Source: JBJXGC01 sp046154545
Lineage (GTDB): Bacteria > Chloroflexota > Dehalococcoidia > Tepidiformales > Tepidiformaceae
Assembly: GCA_046154545.1 (NCBI GenBank)
Contig: JBJXGC010000061.1
Span: 1 to 23,739, forward strand
Reading direction: 5' to 3'
DNA length: 23,739 nucleotides
Part shown: piece after piece, positions 1 to 7,669 of the stretch
Position numbering within the stretch: the first letter of the stretch is position 1
How the letters are laid out: each line of letters starts with the position of its first letter
Notes under the pieces: generated by a model
The model's database searches: none
What the model was told of the DNA's origin: nothing
Seen by the model: the letters and a program-made list of their open reading frames with translations, nothing else
Translations under genes and position numbers: made by a program

Positions 1-174
1 GATGGTGCGGGTGGCGGAGAGCTGGATCAGGTCGCTCGCCTTGATGCTGGCGATCACCCCGGGGGAGATGCTGCGCGTGAGGTCGGCCTCGCGCGCCTGG
101 GCGGCGATGAGGGGGAGCAGCGGCGCAGAGATGGGGGCCGCAGGAGGGGTGAGGAAGTCGCGCGTGGTGGACAC
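1..174 (-). CDS. N-terminus of an acyl-CoA-dehydrogenase-like protein (partial)
   Basis: The minus-strand frame from a GTG at 174 stays open to the window edge, giving 58 residues. The pattern (AAQAREADLTRSISPGVIAS, then IKASDLIQLSATRTI) resembles the N-terminal helices of acyl-CoA dehydrogenase/flavin monooxygenase-group proteins, which often read as 'A..AREAD..R.LSPEVV.AL+.A.L..L..PR'. The flavin-binding and catalytic parts lie outside the window, so the substrate cannot be inferred. A TATACT box ends 7 nt before the GTG and no Shine-Dalgarno site is present, so the gene may be leaderless. The family call rests on a short stretch and is moderate at best. Confidence 0.5.
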   Translation of the reverse strand, partial: MSTTRDFLTPPAAPISAPLLPLIAAQAREADLTRSISPGVIASIKASDLIQLSATRTI

Positions 175-181
175 GGCGCGG

Positions 182-187
182 AGTATA
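182..187 (-). promoter_or_regulatory. -10 box TATACT, probable leaderless start
   Basis: On the minus strand TATACT lies 7 nt before the GTG at 174. A transcript starting at the usual distance would begin at or next to the start codon. No good -35 is visible. Confidence 0.5.
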
Positions 188-228
188 CGGGCTCATCCGA
201 GGACGGGGACGCCCTGGGGATCCGCGAG

Positions 229-1176
229 CTAACGTTTGCGGCCATGGTCCGGGCCTTCGTGGTTGTGGTGCGCGTAGAAGTACTGTTGCACCCGAAGCGT
301 CAGCAGGCCCGCCGCGACCATTGCGCCAACGTTCACCCCCAGTTGGAGAAGCGACCCCCGCCATGCGTCCGCGTCGCCGTAGGCAGCGGAGACACCCACA
401 TCGGCCGCCGCCGGGATGGTGGTGACGGAGATGAACACGCCGACGAGCGTCCCGCCCTTGTTGGTGGTGAGCGAGAGTATCCCGGCCACCCCAGCGAGTC
501 CCGCTACCAACACGGAGAATTCATCGGGACGGCTAATGAAGATGGTGGCGACCCGTTCGGCCAGGGGCTGCGCCTCTGGGGCGATGCCCAGGCCGCGCGA
601 GGCGAGGGTGCCGAGGAAGGCCGTGGTCATGGCGAGGACGAACCCTACGGAGAGCGACAAAAGGCACTGCCGTGCGAGCCGCCACCTGCGTTCCAGCGTC
701 GCGAGGCAAAATCCGGCCATCGGCCCGAATTCGGGTCCCACCACCATCGCGCCGATGATCAGGATGATGGAGTCCGTCATGATCCCGATGGCGGCAATCA
801 GCGCGGCAAGCATCATGAAGGCGGCGAACACGCCGGAGGGCTCGGCGCTTTCAACGGCCCGGGCTCGTACGGACTCCCACACGACTGCATCCCAGGGCGC
901 ACCGGGCGCCCGCCGCTCGGCTGCGCGGGCACGGTCGGAGACCATCGTATCGACGACCTCAATGGTGATGGAGCCTTCGTGATCAAGGCCTGCCAGCCGA
1001 AGCGTCCGTACGACATCGCTCGCCGTTTCCCGCGGCACGTCGCAGAGGACGAGATCGCCGTAGGGGCGGCGTGCGGCGCCCGGCAAGTGGACGATGTTGA
1101 TGACGGTGGGGTCGGCCTCCAGGCGCTCAACCACGGCCGCCGCGTCGCCCGCCACTACGAGTCGGAGGTGGATCAT
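229..1176 (-). CDS. DUF389 family integral membrane protein
   Basis: This 315-residue protein has the DUF389 architecture. A soluble alpha/beta N-terminal region (about 1-75, beginning MIHLRLVVAGDAAAVVERLE) is followed by a linker and then a membrane region from about residue 115. That region contains several hydrophobic segments and the characteristic glycine-rich stretch IIGAMVVGPEFGPM. The tail is short and rich in His and charged residues. The family is widespread and its biochemical function is not established; a membrane transport or sensing role is only a guess. The ATG at 1176 fits the usual family start, although I see no Shine-Dalgarno site before it. It lies downstream of the succinate dehydrogenase operon on the same strand, separated by 84 nt, so read-through is possible. 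Confidence 0.85.
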   Translation of the reverse strand: MIHLRLVVAGDAAAVVERLEADPTVINIVHLPGAARRPYGDLVLCDVPRETASDVVRTLRLAGLDHEGSITIEVVDTMVSDRARAAERRAPGAPWDAVVWESVRARAVESAEPSGVFAAFMMLAALIAAIGIMTDSIILIIGAMVVGPEFGPMAGFCLATLERRWRLARQCLLSLSVGFVLAMTTAFLGTLASRGLGIAPEAQPLAERVATIFISRPDEFSVLVAGLAGVAGILSLTTNKGGTLVGVFISVTTIPAAADVGVSAAYGDADAWRGSLLQLGVNVGAMVAAGLLTLRVQQYFYAHHNHEGPDHGRKR

Positions 1177-1260
1177 CCGCCCGGCCGATCGGGCGTGGTC
1201 ACCGCGCGCGGCGGTTGCAGCGGTCCTCGAAGGTTAAGCACAGGCGCCGGCTATCCCGCT

Positions 1261-2010
1261 CTACTTGCTACCCTTGAGCTTGCGCCCGATCCAGCGGAGG
1301 GGGTCGTAGTAGCGGTCGGCGACGCGCTCTTTCAGCGGGATGATGGCGTTGTCGGTGATGTGGATGTCCTCGGGACAGACCTCGGTGCAGCACTTCGTGA
1401 TGTTGCAGAGGCCCACGCCGGCGTCGTAGCGGGCCAGGGGGAGGCGGTCTTCGGTGTCGAGCGGGTGCATGTCGAGTTCGGCGAGGCGGACGAAGAAGCG
1501 CGGCCCGGCGAAGTTCGCCTTGTTCTCCTCGTGGTCACGGATGACGTGGCAGACGTTCTGGCAGAGGAAGCACTCGATGCATTTGCGGAACTCCTGGCCG
1601 CGGTCGATGTCCTCCTGCATCATCCGGTAGGTGCCGTCGGCCTCGGGTGGGCGCGGCTTGAAGGCCGGGATCTTCTTCGCGATCTCGTAGTTGAACGAGA
1701 CATCGGTGACGAGGTCCTTAATCAGCGGCCAGGTCTTCATGGGGGCGACGGTGATCGGGCCGTCGGCGGCGTCGAAGAGGTTCATGCGAGTCATACACAT
1801 GAGGCGCGGCTTGCCGTTCACCTCGGCGCTGCAGGAGCCACACTTGCCGGCCTTGCAGTTCCAGCGGACGGCCATGTCTGGAGCCTGGGTGGCCTGGACG
1901 GTGTGGATGACGTCGAGGACGACCTGCCCCTCGTCGACTTCGACATCGTAATTGCGGTATTCGCCGCCCTCTTGATTGCCGCGAAACAAGCGCATCGTGA
2001 ATTTGGGCAT
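1261..2010 (-). CDS. sdhB: Succinate dehydrogenase / fumarate reductase iron-sulfur subunit
   Basis: The 249-residue protein carries electrons from the flavoprotein to the quinone site in the membrane anchor (complex II). The N-terminal plant-type ferredoxin fold has Cys52, Cys57, Cys60 and Cys72 for a 2Fe-2S centre. The C-terminal half has Cys144, Cys147, Cys150 and Cys154, plus a second group at Cys202, Cys207/208 and Cys212, for the 4Fe-4S and 3Fe-4S centres. Length is normal. The ATG at 2010 is chosen because GAGGAGG lies just upstream and because the flavoprotein stop codon overlaps it (TAATG), indicating translational coupling. The same frame stays open far upstream through the flavoprotein gene; that extension is low-complexity Arg/Pro-rich sequence and not real. 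It is the last gene of the operon. Confidence 0.96.
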   Translation of the reverse strand: MPKFTMRLFRGNQEGGEYRNYDVEVDEGQVVLDVIHTVQATQAPDMAVRWNCKAGKCGSCSAEVNGKPRLMCMTRMNLFDAADGPITVAPMKTWPLIKDLVTDVSFNYEIAKKIPAFKPRPPEADGTYRMMQEDIDRGQEFRKCIECFLCQNVCHVIRDHEENKANFAGPRFFVRLAELDMHPLDTEDRLPLARYDAGVGLCNITKCCTEVCPEDIHITDNAIIPLKERVADRYYDPLRWIGRKLKGSK

Positions 2011-3809
2011 TAGTGGGCCTCCTCGAAGAGTTCCTGGAGATCGGCCGGCATCTGTGGGAGCGGTTCGGTGCTCACGTCCATTTCGCCATCCGCCCGGCGA
2101 CGGATGACGACGTTGACCTTGCCCCACTCCGGGTCGGTATCGGGGAAGTCGTCGCGGGTGTGGCCGCCGCGGCTCTCCTTGCGGGTCTCGGCCGCGCGGG
2201 TGATGGCCTCGGAGACGACGAGCATGGCGTTGAGGTCGATCGCGAGGTGCCAGCCGGGGTTGTACTGGCGGTGGCCCTCGATGCTGGCGCGGGCGGCGCG
2301 TTCCTTGTAGCCCTCGATGTGCTTGCGGGCTTCGGCGAGCTCTCCAGCGTTGCGGATGATGCCCACGAGGGTGTGCATCGACTCCTGGAGCTCTTTCTGG
2401 ATGGTGTAGGGGTTCTCGTCCCCGTCCCGTTCGAAGACGTCGAGGAGGGCGCCGGCGCCACCGTTCAACTGTTCTTCGTCGAGATTGGGCATGCCTGGCA
2501 GGCCCGAGGCGTAGGCGGCGGCGCCCAGGCCCGCCCGGCGGCCGAAGACGAGGAGGTCGGAGAGGGAGTTTCCGCCGAGGCGGTTGGCGCCGTGCATCCC
2601 GCCGGCCGCTTCGCCTGCGGCAAAGAGCCCGGGGACGTTGGCGGCGGCCGTGTCGGCATCGACGCGGACGCCGCCCATGATGTAGTGCATAGTCGGGCCG
2701 ACTTCCATGGGGACCGCGGTGATATCGACGTCGGCGAGCTGTTTGAACTGGTGGTACATGCTCGGCAGACGGCGGCGGATGTACTCGGCGCTGCGCCTGC
2801 TGGCGATGTCGAGGAAGACGCCGCCGTGGGGGCTGCCGCGGCCGGCCTTGACCTCGGTGTTGATGGCGCGGGCCACTTCGTCGCGCGGCAGGAGGTTGGG
2901 GGTGCGGCGGTTGTTGCGCTTGTCTTCGTACCAGCGCTCGGCTTCGTCGATGGTGTCGGCCGTTTCCGCGGCGAAGTAGGGCGTGATGTAGTTGAACATG
3001 AACTGGACGCCCTCGGAGTTGACGAGGGTGCCGCCATCGCCACGGACGCCTTCGGTGACGAGGATGCCGCGGACGCTGGGCGGCCAGACCATGCCGGTGG
3101 GGTGGAACTGGACGCACTCCATGTCGATCAGGTCGGCGCCCGCTTCGTAAGCGAGGGCCTGGCCGTCGCCGGTGTATTCCCAGGAGTTGGAGGTGATCTT
3201 GAACGACTTGCCGACGCCGCCGGTCGCGAGGACGACGGCTTTGGCGTGGAAGACGACGACCTTGCCGCTTTCGCGCCAGTAGCCCATGGCCCCGGAGATG
3301 CGGTCGCCATCTTTGAGCAGCCGGGAGATGGTGCACTCCATGAAGACGTCGATGCCCTTGTGGACGGCGTGCTGCTGGAGGGTACGGATCATTTCGAGGC
3401 CGGTGCGGTCGCCGACGTGGGCGAGGCGGGCGTAACGGTGGCCGCCGAAGTCGCGCTGGAGGATGCGGCCGTCCTTGGTGCGGTCGAAGAGGGCACCCCA
3501 GTGCTCGAGTTCGTTGACACGGTCAGGGGCTTCCTGGGCGTGGAGCTGGGCCATCCGCCAGTTGTTGAGCATCTTGCCGCCGCGCATGGTGTCGCGGAAA
3601 TGGACCTTCCAGTTGTCCTCGGGGTAGACGTTGCCGAGGGCGGCGGCTATGCCACCTTCGGCCATGACGGTGTGGGCCTTCCCGAGGAGCGACTTGCAGA
3701 CGAGGGCCGTGCGGGCGCCCTGGGCCGAGGCCTCGATCGCGGCCCGGAGGCCTGCGCCACCGGCGCCAACCACGACCACATCATATTCATGCTGTTCGTA
3801 TTCTGACAT
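2010..3809 (-). CDS. sdhA: Succinate dehydrogenase / fumarate reductase flavoprotein subunit
   Basis: The 599-residue protein oxidises succinate to fumarate, passing electrons to FAD, as the catalytic subunit of complex II. GAGGAG at residues 15-20 is the Rossmann dinucleotide motif. His46 in the KAHTVMAEGGI segment matches the His that binds FAD covalently in the family. QFHPTG, RGILVTEGVRGDGG and HGANRLGGNSLSD are the family's dicarboxylate-site and FAD-site motifs. The length is as expected and no key residue appears missing. The start ATG overlaps the stop codon of the anchor gene (ATGA), and its own stop overlaps the iron-sulfur gene start, so the three genes are coupled. Direction (dehydrogenase or fumarate reductase) cannot be decided from sequence alone; the aerobic-looking anchor favours succinate oxidation. 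Confidence 0.96.
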   Translation of the reverse strand: MSEYEQHEYDVVVVGAGGAGLRAAIEASAQGARTALVCKSLLGKAHTVMAEGGIAAALGNVYPEDNWKVHFRDTMRGGKMLNNWRMAQLHAQEAPDRVNELEHWGALFDRTKDGRILQRDFGGHRYARLAHVGDRTGLEMIRTLQQHAVHKGIDVFMECTISRLLKDGDRISGAMGYWRESGKVVVFHAKAVVLATGGVGKSFKITSNSWEYTGDGQALAYEAGADLIDMECVQFHPTGMVWPPSVRGILVTEGVRGDGGTLVNSEGVQFMFNYITPYFAAETADTIDEAERWYEDKRNNRRTPNLLPRDEVARAINTEVKAGRGSPHGGVFLDIASRRSAEYIRRRLPSMYHQFKQLADVDITAVPMEVGPTMHYIMGGVRVDADTAAANVPGLFAAGEAAGGMHGANRLGGNSLSDLLVFGRRAGLGAAAYASGLPGMPNLDEEQLNGGAGALLDVFERDGDENPYTIQKELQESMHTLVGIIRNAGELAEARKHIEGYKERAARASIEGHRQYNPGWHLAIDLNAMLVVSEAITRAAETRKESRGGHTRDDFPDTDPEWGKVNVVIRRRADGEMDVSTEPLPQMPADLQELFEEAH

Positions 3810-4603
3810 CAGAAGCCCCAGGTATTCGGGTCGGAGATCACGTTATTCGCGACGAGGCGGACGTAGAGGTCCGTGAGGACAATCCACGCGAGACTGAACG
3901 AGGCGAACAGGTTGTGGTTCTTGTTCCAGACGGTCACGTAATCCCACAGGCGTTTTCGCGTCTTCGCGTAGGAGCTACAACTGAAACAATTCAGGCTTCC
4001 GCCCACGAAGTGGCGGAGTGAGTGACATGAGAACGTGTACATCATGAGGAGGAATGCGTTCACTACCAGGATGAACGAGCCGAGGCCGACGCCAAAGCCT
4101 TTATCAACCGTCTCACCGTCGATCACCCCATGGGTGTTGTAGAAGCCCCGGATCGCGCCGATCCAGAGAATCGGGACGAAGAGGAGCGCGGCGTACATTG
4201 CGAAACGGTGGAGGTTCATCACCCAGAACGGCAGGCGGCTCTCGCCTTTGTAGCTGCCGGCGATATCGCCAACCGCACAGGCGGGCGGACTCATGAACCA
4301 GGAGCGATAGTACGACTTGCGATAGTAGTAGCAGGTGGCCCGGAACGGGATCGGCCCCACCAGAACGATCAGGGCGGGCGAGATGAGCCAGTTCCTACTT
4401 GCTTCGAAGAACTTGGGCTCGAACACGGGCGAGATATAGGGACCTACTTCGAAGTGCCATTGGTCCAGGAAGATGGAGATGGTGAGCCATCCGAACCCGG
4501 CCGCCATGAAGAGGCCATAGAGGCCCGGCGCCAGCCACCACCTATCAGTCCTGAGTGTTGAAAGGAATCCGCGCTTGTGCGGCGCCGCAACGGCCTGAGC
4601 CAT
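3809..4603 (-). CDS. sdhC: Succinate dehydrogenase single large membrane anchor subunit
   Basis: The 264-residue membrane protein has about five hydrophobic segments (near 27-47, 72-90, 131-152, 172-192 and 230-252). It contains CYYYRKSYYRSW near 91-102, a cytosolic Arg/Tyr-rich motif I associate with the single-subunit anchors of actinobacterial-type succinate dehydrogenases. Further on are SCHSLRH near 192-198 and a CFSC pair at 206-209; the histidines are candidate heme ligands. One large anchor replacing separate SdhC and SdhD subunits fits the absence of a fourth gene. The frame extends upstream to 4699, but the ATG at 4603 is preceded by AGGGGGA at a good distance and starts the conserved part, so it is preferred. 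It is the first gene of the operon and overlaps the flavoprotein gene by 1 nt. Confidence 0.88.
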   Translation of the reverse strand: MAQAVAAPHKRGFLSTLRTDRWWLAPGLYGLFMAAGFGWLTISIFLDQWHFEVGPYISPVFEPKFFEASRNWLISPALIVLVGPIPFRATCYYYRKSYYRSWFMSPPACAVGDIAGSYKGESRLPFWVMNLHRFAMYAALLFVPILWIGAIRGFYNTHGVIDGETVDKGFGVGLGSFILVVNAFLLMMYTFSCHSLRHFVGGSLNCFSCSSYAKTRKRLWDYVTVWNKNHNLFASFSLAWIVLTDLYVRLVANNVISDPNTWGF

Positions 4604-4659
4604 CCAAATCCCCCTGCACGATGAGACAGGAAGCCCATCAGCGGGGCTTGCCGTTCGGT

Positions 4660-4688
4660 ATGCTACGCCCGCGCCCTCACCCCAGCAA
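4660..4688 (-). promoter_or_regulatory. Candidate sigma-70-type promoter of the succinate dehydrogenase operon
   Basis: Reading the minus strand, TTGCTG (4688-4683) and TAGCAT (4665-4660) are separated by exactly 17 nt. Transcription would start near 4653, leaving a leader of about 50 nt with the AGGGGGA ribosome-binding site before the anchor ATG. It sits in the only gap between the Nudix gene and the operon. Confidence 0.5.
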
Positions 4689-4726
4689 TTCGGCGCCATC
4701 CATTACACGTATAGAACGTGAGCCTG

Positions 4727-5263
4727 CTATTGATGCGACCAGCGCAGCCAGCGGAGGATGCCGATGACGGACTTCGCATCGCAGATCTCTCCGGACTCGA
4801 TCGCGGCCAGCGCCTCAGCGACGGTTACGGGGTGGATGTCGATGTCCTCGTCCTCGTCGCCATCGAGCGAACTCTCTCTGAGGCTGGAGCAGACGAAGAG
4901 GTGGATGTACTCGCTCGTATACCCGGGGGCGACATAAAAGCCGCCGAGGGCGTCGATTCGGCCGGGGGCCATGCCCACTTCCTCCTGAAGCTCGCGGGCC
5001 ACGGCGGCGCGGGGTTCCTCACCCTTTTCGAGCGTCCCCGCGGGGATCTCGAGGAGCCGCTTGCCCGCGGAATGGCGGTACTGCGAGACGAGGAGGAGCC
5101 GTCCATCGGGCGCGACCGGCACCATCGCCACGGCGCCCGGGTGGATGATGCCCTCCCGCTTCGCCAGGGCCCCGTTCGCCATCCGCAGCTCGGTCATCTC
5201 GACATCGAAGAGTTTGCCGCGGTAGACGGTGGCGGTGGAGAGGATCGTGGGGAGGTCGGTCAT
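4727..5263 (-). CDS. Nudix hydrolase, ADP-ribose pyrophosphatase type
   Basis: The 178-residue protein has a complete Nudix box at residues 76-98: GTLEKGE, seven residues, then RELQEEVG, matching G-x5-E-x7-R-E-U-x-E-E-x-G. The arrangement before it (KREGIIHPGAVAMVPV, then LLLVSQYRHSAGKRLLEIPAG) is typical of the ADP-ribose/nucleoside-diphosphate-sugar branch, in which the box follows 'QYR...LEIPAG'. These cytosolic enzymes cleave ADP-ribose or related compounds using Mg2+ held by the box glutamates. The exact substrate is inferred. The start is 3 nt after the stop of the upstream serine hydrolase gene, so the two are probably cotranscribed. Confidence 0.9.
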   Translation of the reverse strand: MTDLPTILSTATVYRGKLFDVEMTELRMANGALAKREGIIHPGAVAMVPVAPDGRLLLVSQYRHSAGKRLLEIPAGTLEKGEEPRAAVARELQEEVGMAPGRIDALGGFYVAPGYTSEYIHLFVCSSLRESSLDGDEDEDIDIHPVTVAEALAAIESGEICDAKSVIGILRWLRWSHQ

Positions 5264-5266
5264 CGG

Positions 5267-6490
5267 TCAGTCCGCAATCGCGGAGTAGATGATGTTCTTG
5301 AGCTGGCCGCGGAAGTTGAAGGTGGCCGAGGGCATGAGCTGGGTCATGAAGATTGCGACCAGGTCCTCCCAGGGATCGACCCAGAAGATGGTGGAGGCGG
5401 CGCCGCCCCAGTAATAGTCGCCGGGGCCCATGGCGCCGGCCTCGACTTCATCCAGGGTCATGGCGAAGCCGAGACCGAAGCCGACGCCGTCGTAAGCCGT
5501 CTCCGAGAATTCGCCGAGGGCGGCCTGGGCGAGGGTGCGCCCGCCGCTGATGTGGTTCTGGGTCATCAACCCGAGGGTGCGTGGCCCGAGGATGCGCTGG
5601 CCGTTGAGTTCGCCGCCGCGGCGGAGCATCTCGCAGAAACGGAAGTAGTCGGCGGTCGTGCTCGTCAGCCCGCCGCCGCCGGAGAGGAAGGATGGCTTTG
5701 TGAGATAGGCGCTGGTGGCCGGGTCGTCGATGAGCTGGAGCGATTTATCTTTTGCGCGAGCGTAGTTGGCCGCAAGGCGGCTGGCCTTCTTCGGGGAGAC
5801 AGAAAAGGCGGTGTCCTTCATGCCCAGGGGGTCGAAGATGGTCTCCTTGAGGTAGGCGTCGAACGGCTTGCCCGACAGGGCCTCGACGAGGTAGCCGCAG
5901 ACGTCGGTGGAGTACGAGTACATCCACTGGTCGCCGGGGGAGTAACGCAGCGGCACGGTGGCAAGCCGGTCGATGAACGTCTGAAGCGTCTGGCCATCGC
6001 CGCGAGCGCCGGGTGTCCCCAGCCCGGCGGCGCGATAGGCCTGGTCGACTGGGTGGTCCGTACCGCCGTAGGTCAGGCCGCCCGTATGGCTCAGGACGTG
6101 GCGGAAGGTCATCGGCTTGTCCAGCTCACGCGTCTGCATCCCTTCGCCTTCGCCGGAAACCCAGACGCGCTGGTCTTTCCACCCGGGGATGACGCGGGTA
6201 ATCGGGTCGTTGAGCTGGAAGTGGCCGCGTTCGTAGAGGGTCATCAGCGCCACCGAGGTAATCGGCTTCGACATCGAGTAGATGCGGAAGATGGTGTCGT
6301 CGGCCATGGGGCGGGCGCGCTCACGGTCCATGCAGCCCTGGGATGAGAAGTAGGCGACCTCCCCATGGCGCGCGACGAGCGTCTGGCACCCGGCGATCTT
6401 CCCCGAAGCGATGTAGTTCCGTTCGAGATGCTCGGTAATGCGCTTCAGGCGCCCCGGCGCGAAACCCTCGCTGGTCGACTTGGTCTTCAT
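5267..6490 (-). CDS. Serine hydrolase of the beta-lactamase / class C (EstB-like) family
   Basis: The 407-residue protein has the nucleophile motif SMSK at 72-75 in the context FRIYSMSKPITSVA, a Tyr-containing second motif around 191-193 (MYSYSTDV), and a C-terminal YWGGAAST segment in place of the K-T-G triad. This combination marks the beta-lactamase-fold esterases and D-aminopeptidase-like hydrolases rather than true antibiotic-resistance lactamases. No signal peptide is evident, so it is probably cytosolic. The substrate is unknown. The ATG at 6490 is preceded by AGGAGGGATCGA, a strong ribosome-binding site; in-frame starts further upstream lie in low-complexity sequence. It is followed after 3 nt by the Nudix gene and lies 59 nt downstream of the transporter pair. 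Confidence 0.88.
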   Translation of the reverse strand: MKTKSTSEGFAPGRLKRITEHLERNYIASGKIAGCQTLVARHGEVAYFSSQGCMDRERARPMADDTIFRIYSMSKPITSVALMTLYERGHFQLNDPITRVIPGWKDQRVWVSGEGEGMQTRELDKPMTFRHVLSHTGGLTYGGTDHPVDQAYRAAGLGTPGARGDGQTLQTFIDRLATVPLRYSPGDQWMYSYSTDVCGYLVEALSGKPFDAYLKETIFDPLGMKDTAFSVSPKKASRLAANYARAKDKSLQLIDDPATSAYLTKPSFLSGGGGLTSTTADYFRFCEMLRRGGELNGQRILGPRTLGLMTQNHISGGRTLAQAALGEFSETAYDGVGFGLGFAMTLDEVEAGAMGPGDYYWGGAASTIFWVDPWEDLVAIFMTQLMPSATFNFRGQLKNIIYSAIAD

Positions 6491-6549
6491 TCGATCCCTC
6501 CTGCTCTTCGTTGGCGAGTCTGCCTGATGGCGGGCAACCGGCGCAACGC

Positions 6550-6978
6550 TCAGCAACCCGCTTCGGTCTGGGATGCTTTCCCGCGGCTGATGAGCGCATC
6601 GCGCAGCGCGATCCCGCCGAACAGGCCGGCTGCGACGGCGAGGCCGAGGTAGCCGCCGGTGACGCTCATGGCGAGGGCCGGGACGGGGCAGGTCCCGGCG
6701 ATGGCCCAGCCGGTGCCGAAGACGGCTGCGCCGGCGACCGCGTCGCGGCTGACGGGCGCCCGGGTGACGTGAAGGTTGCCGCCGAAGGGCGTGCGCCACC
6801 TGCGCCGTTCGAGCAGCAGGAGGATGGGCGCTGCCACCACGACGGCTGAGCCCATCAGGAGGAAGACGTCGGGTTCCCGCAGCAGGAGCATGTCGTGGAT
6901 GACCTGGTAGTCACTGAGGCGGGCGGCGGTCACGAGGAAGCCGAAGGCGGCGCCGCAAAGCAGGGCGACCAGTTTCAC
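6550..6978 (-). CDS. YeeE/YedE family (DUF6691-type) membrane protein, second half of the transporter
   Basis: The 142-residue hydrophobic protein has several membrane segments and the motif GTGWAIAGTCPVPAL with Cys97. This cysteine corresponds to one of the conserved cysteines that pass thiosulfate or sulfane sulfur through YeeE/TsuA-type channels. In many bacteria the YeeE fold is split into two adjacent short genes, as here. The GTG start at 6978 overlaps the stop of the upstream half (GTGA), so translation is coupled. The role in importing a reduced sulfur compound is inferred from the family. Confidence 0.87.
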   Translation of the reverse strand: MKLVALLCGAAFGFLVTAARLSDYQVIHDMLLLREPDVFLLMGSAVVVAAPILLLLERRRWRTPFGGNLHVTRAPVSRDAVAGAAVFGTGWAIAGTCPVPALAMSVTGGYLGLAVAAGLFGGIALRDALISRGKASQTEAGC

Positions 6979-7445
6979 AGGTCACCGCCAGTAACGAGGT
7001 GGACCAGCGCTGTGACGGCCACCGCGGTGGCCATGAAGGTGCCCGTGGCGGCCAGGCTGGCGGGGGAAAGCGAAGAGGTGCCCCGGAGCCCGTGGCCAGA
7101 GGTACAGCCCCCCGACCAGCGGGCGCCGTAGCCCATCACGAGGCCGGCCACGAGGAGGACGGGGATGAGCGCGGCGAGTGGGATGAAGTCACCCAGGGCG
7201 CCGTAGCTGGTCGTGCCGCTGATCCCGCCACGTAACAATCCCGCTCCGGCGGCGCCGCCAACGAGGCCGCCGAAGAACCAGACGCGCCAGCTTTCGAAGC
7301 GGCGCCCGCGCATGAACTTGAACGTCTCAGCATAGGCGTTCGTCGCGCCCAGCGGCCTGTTCGCGAGCGCGTATAAGGCGACCACACAGAGCCCCATGAG
7401 TGGCCCGGCGATGTACCAGGCCAGGCGCTCAGGCAGGATGTCCAT
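6975..7445 (-). CDS. YeeE/YedE family membrane protein, first half of the transporter
   Basis: The 156-residue membrane protein carries the hallmark SGGCTSGHGLRG segment with Cys114, the conserved sulfur-handling cysteine of the YeeE/YedE family. Together with the following gene it makes a complete split transporter, probably for thiosulfate or another reduced sulfur compound. The ATG at 7445 is preferred to a start at 7481 because GGAGGGGG lies about 8 nt upstream. No TusA or sulfurtransferase gene is directly adjacent; a rhodanese-type gene lies about 6 kb away with no sign of linkage. Confidence 0.88.
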   Translation of the reverse strand: MDILPERLAWYIAGPLMGLCVVALYALANRPLGATNAYAETFKFMRGRRFESWRVWFFGGLVGGAAGAGLLRGGISGTTSYGALGDFIPLAALIPVLLVAGLVMGYGARWSGGCTSGHGLRGTSSLSPASLAATGTFMATAVAVTALVHLVTGGDL

Positions 7446-7669
7446 CCGTCGTCCCCCTCCACCGATTCGTTGGTCGATCATACAGCCGGCCGGCGAGACA
7501 GACGCGGCCCGCTCCGACTAGACTACGGCGCGCGACCCTACCTCTTTTGGACGCAAAGGATCAAAAGCTTCAAAAGCGCGTGCGCGTCCGTTACGGGGTC
7601 GCGGTCCGCTAGCGCCCTCTCTGTCCCGTTTGAACCTCTGCGTCTCACCCCTTTCCCCTGGAACAGCAA
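7446..7669. other. Divergent intergenic region with a short direct repeat
   Basis: This 224-nt gap separates the minus-strand transporter operon from the plus-strand hot-dog gene. It holds an A-rich patch with TCAAAAGC repeated at 7561-7568 and 7570-7577 (9-nt period). I see no convincing plus-strand promoter and no RNA gene. Confidence 0.4.
7477..7482 (-). promoter_or_regulatory. Candidate -10 box for the YeeE/YedE operon
   Basis: TATGAT on the minus strand would start transcription near 7470, about 25 nt before the ATG at 7445, leaving room for the GGAGGGGG site. No clear -35 is visible. Confidence 0.35.

Noticed and set aside
1178..1195. Hairpin CGCCCG-n6-CGGGCG as a terminator of the succinate dehydrogenase operon
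   Set aside because: It has no T tract and touches the start codon of the DUF389 gene, so termination there is not supported.
244..2013. A 589-codon open plus-strand frame opposite the DUF389 and succinate dehydrogenase iron-sulfur genes
   Set aside because: Its composition is biased (Gly/Asp/Val/Arg-rich) with no domain, and it is the antisense shadow of two well-supported genes in GC-rich DNA.
2011..3336. Long upstream extension of the iron-sulfur subunit frame
   Set aside because: The extra residues are Arg/Pro-rich noise inside sdhA; a ribosome-binding site and a coupled ATG at 2010 mark the true start.
2013..3806. A 597-codon plus-strand frame opposite the flavoprotein gene
   Set aside because: It mirrors the exact extent of sdhA, has repetitive Gly/Val/Asp/Ala composition and no recognisable motif.
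4718..6346. A 542-codon plus-strand frame across the Nudix and serine hydrolase genes
   Set aside because: It spans two intact minus-strand genes with full catalytic motifs and has no domain of its own.
5267..6490. Antibiotic-resistance beta-lactamase
   Set aside because: The motif set (SMSK, YSYS, WGG in place of KTG) and the lack of a signal peptide indicate an esterase/peptidase-like relative.
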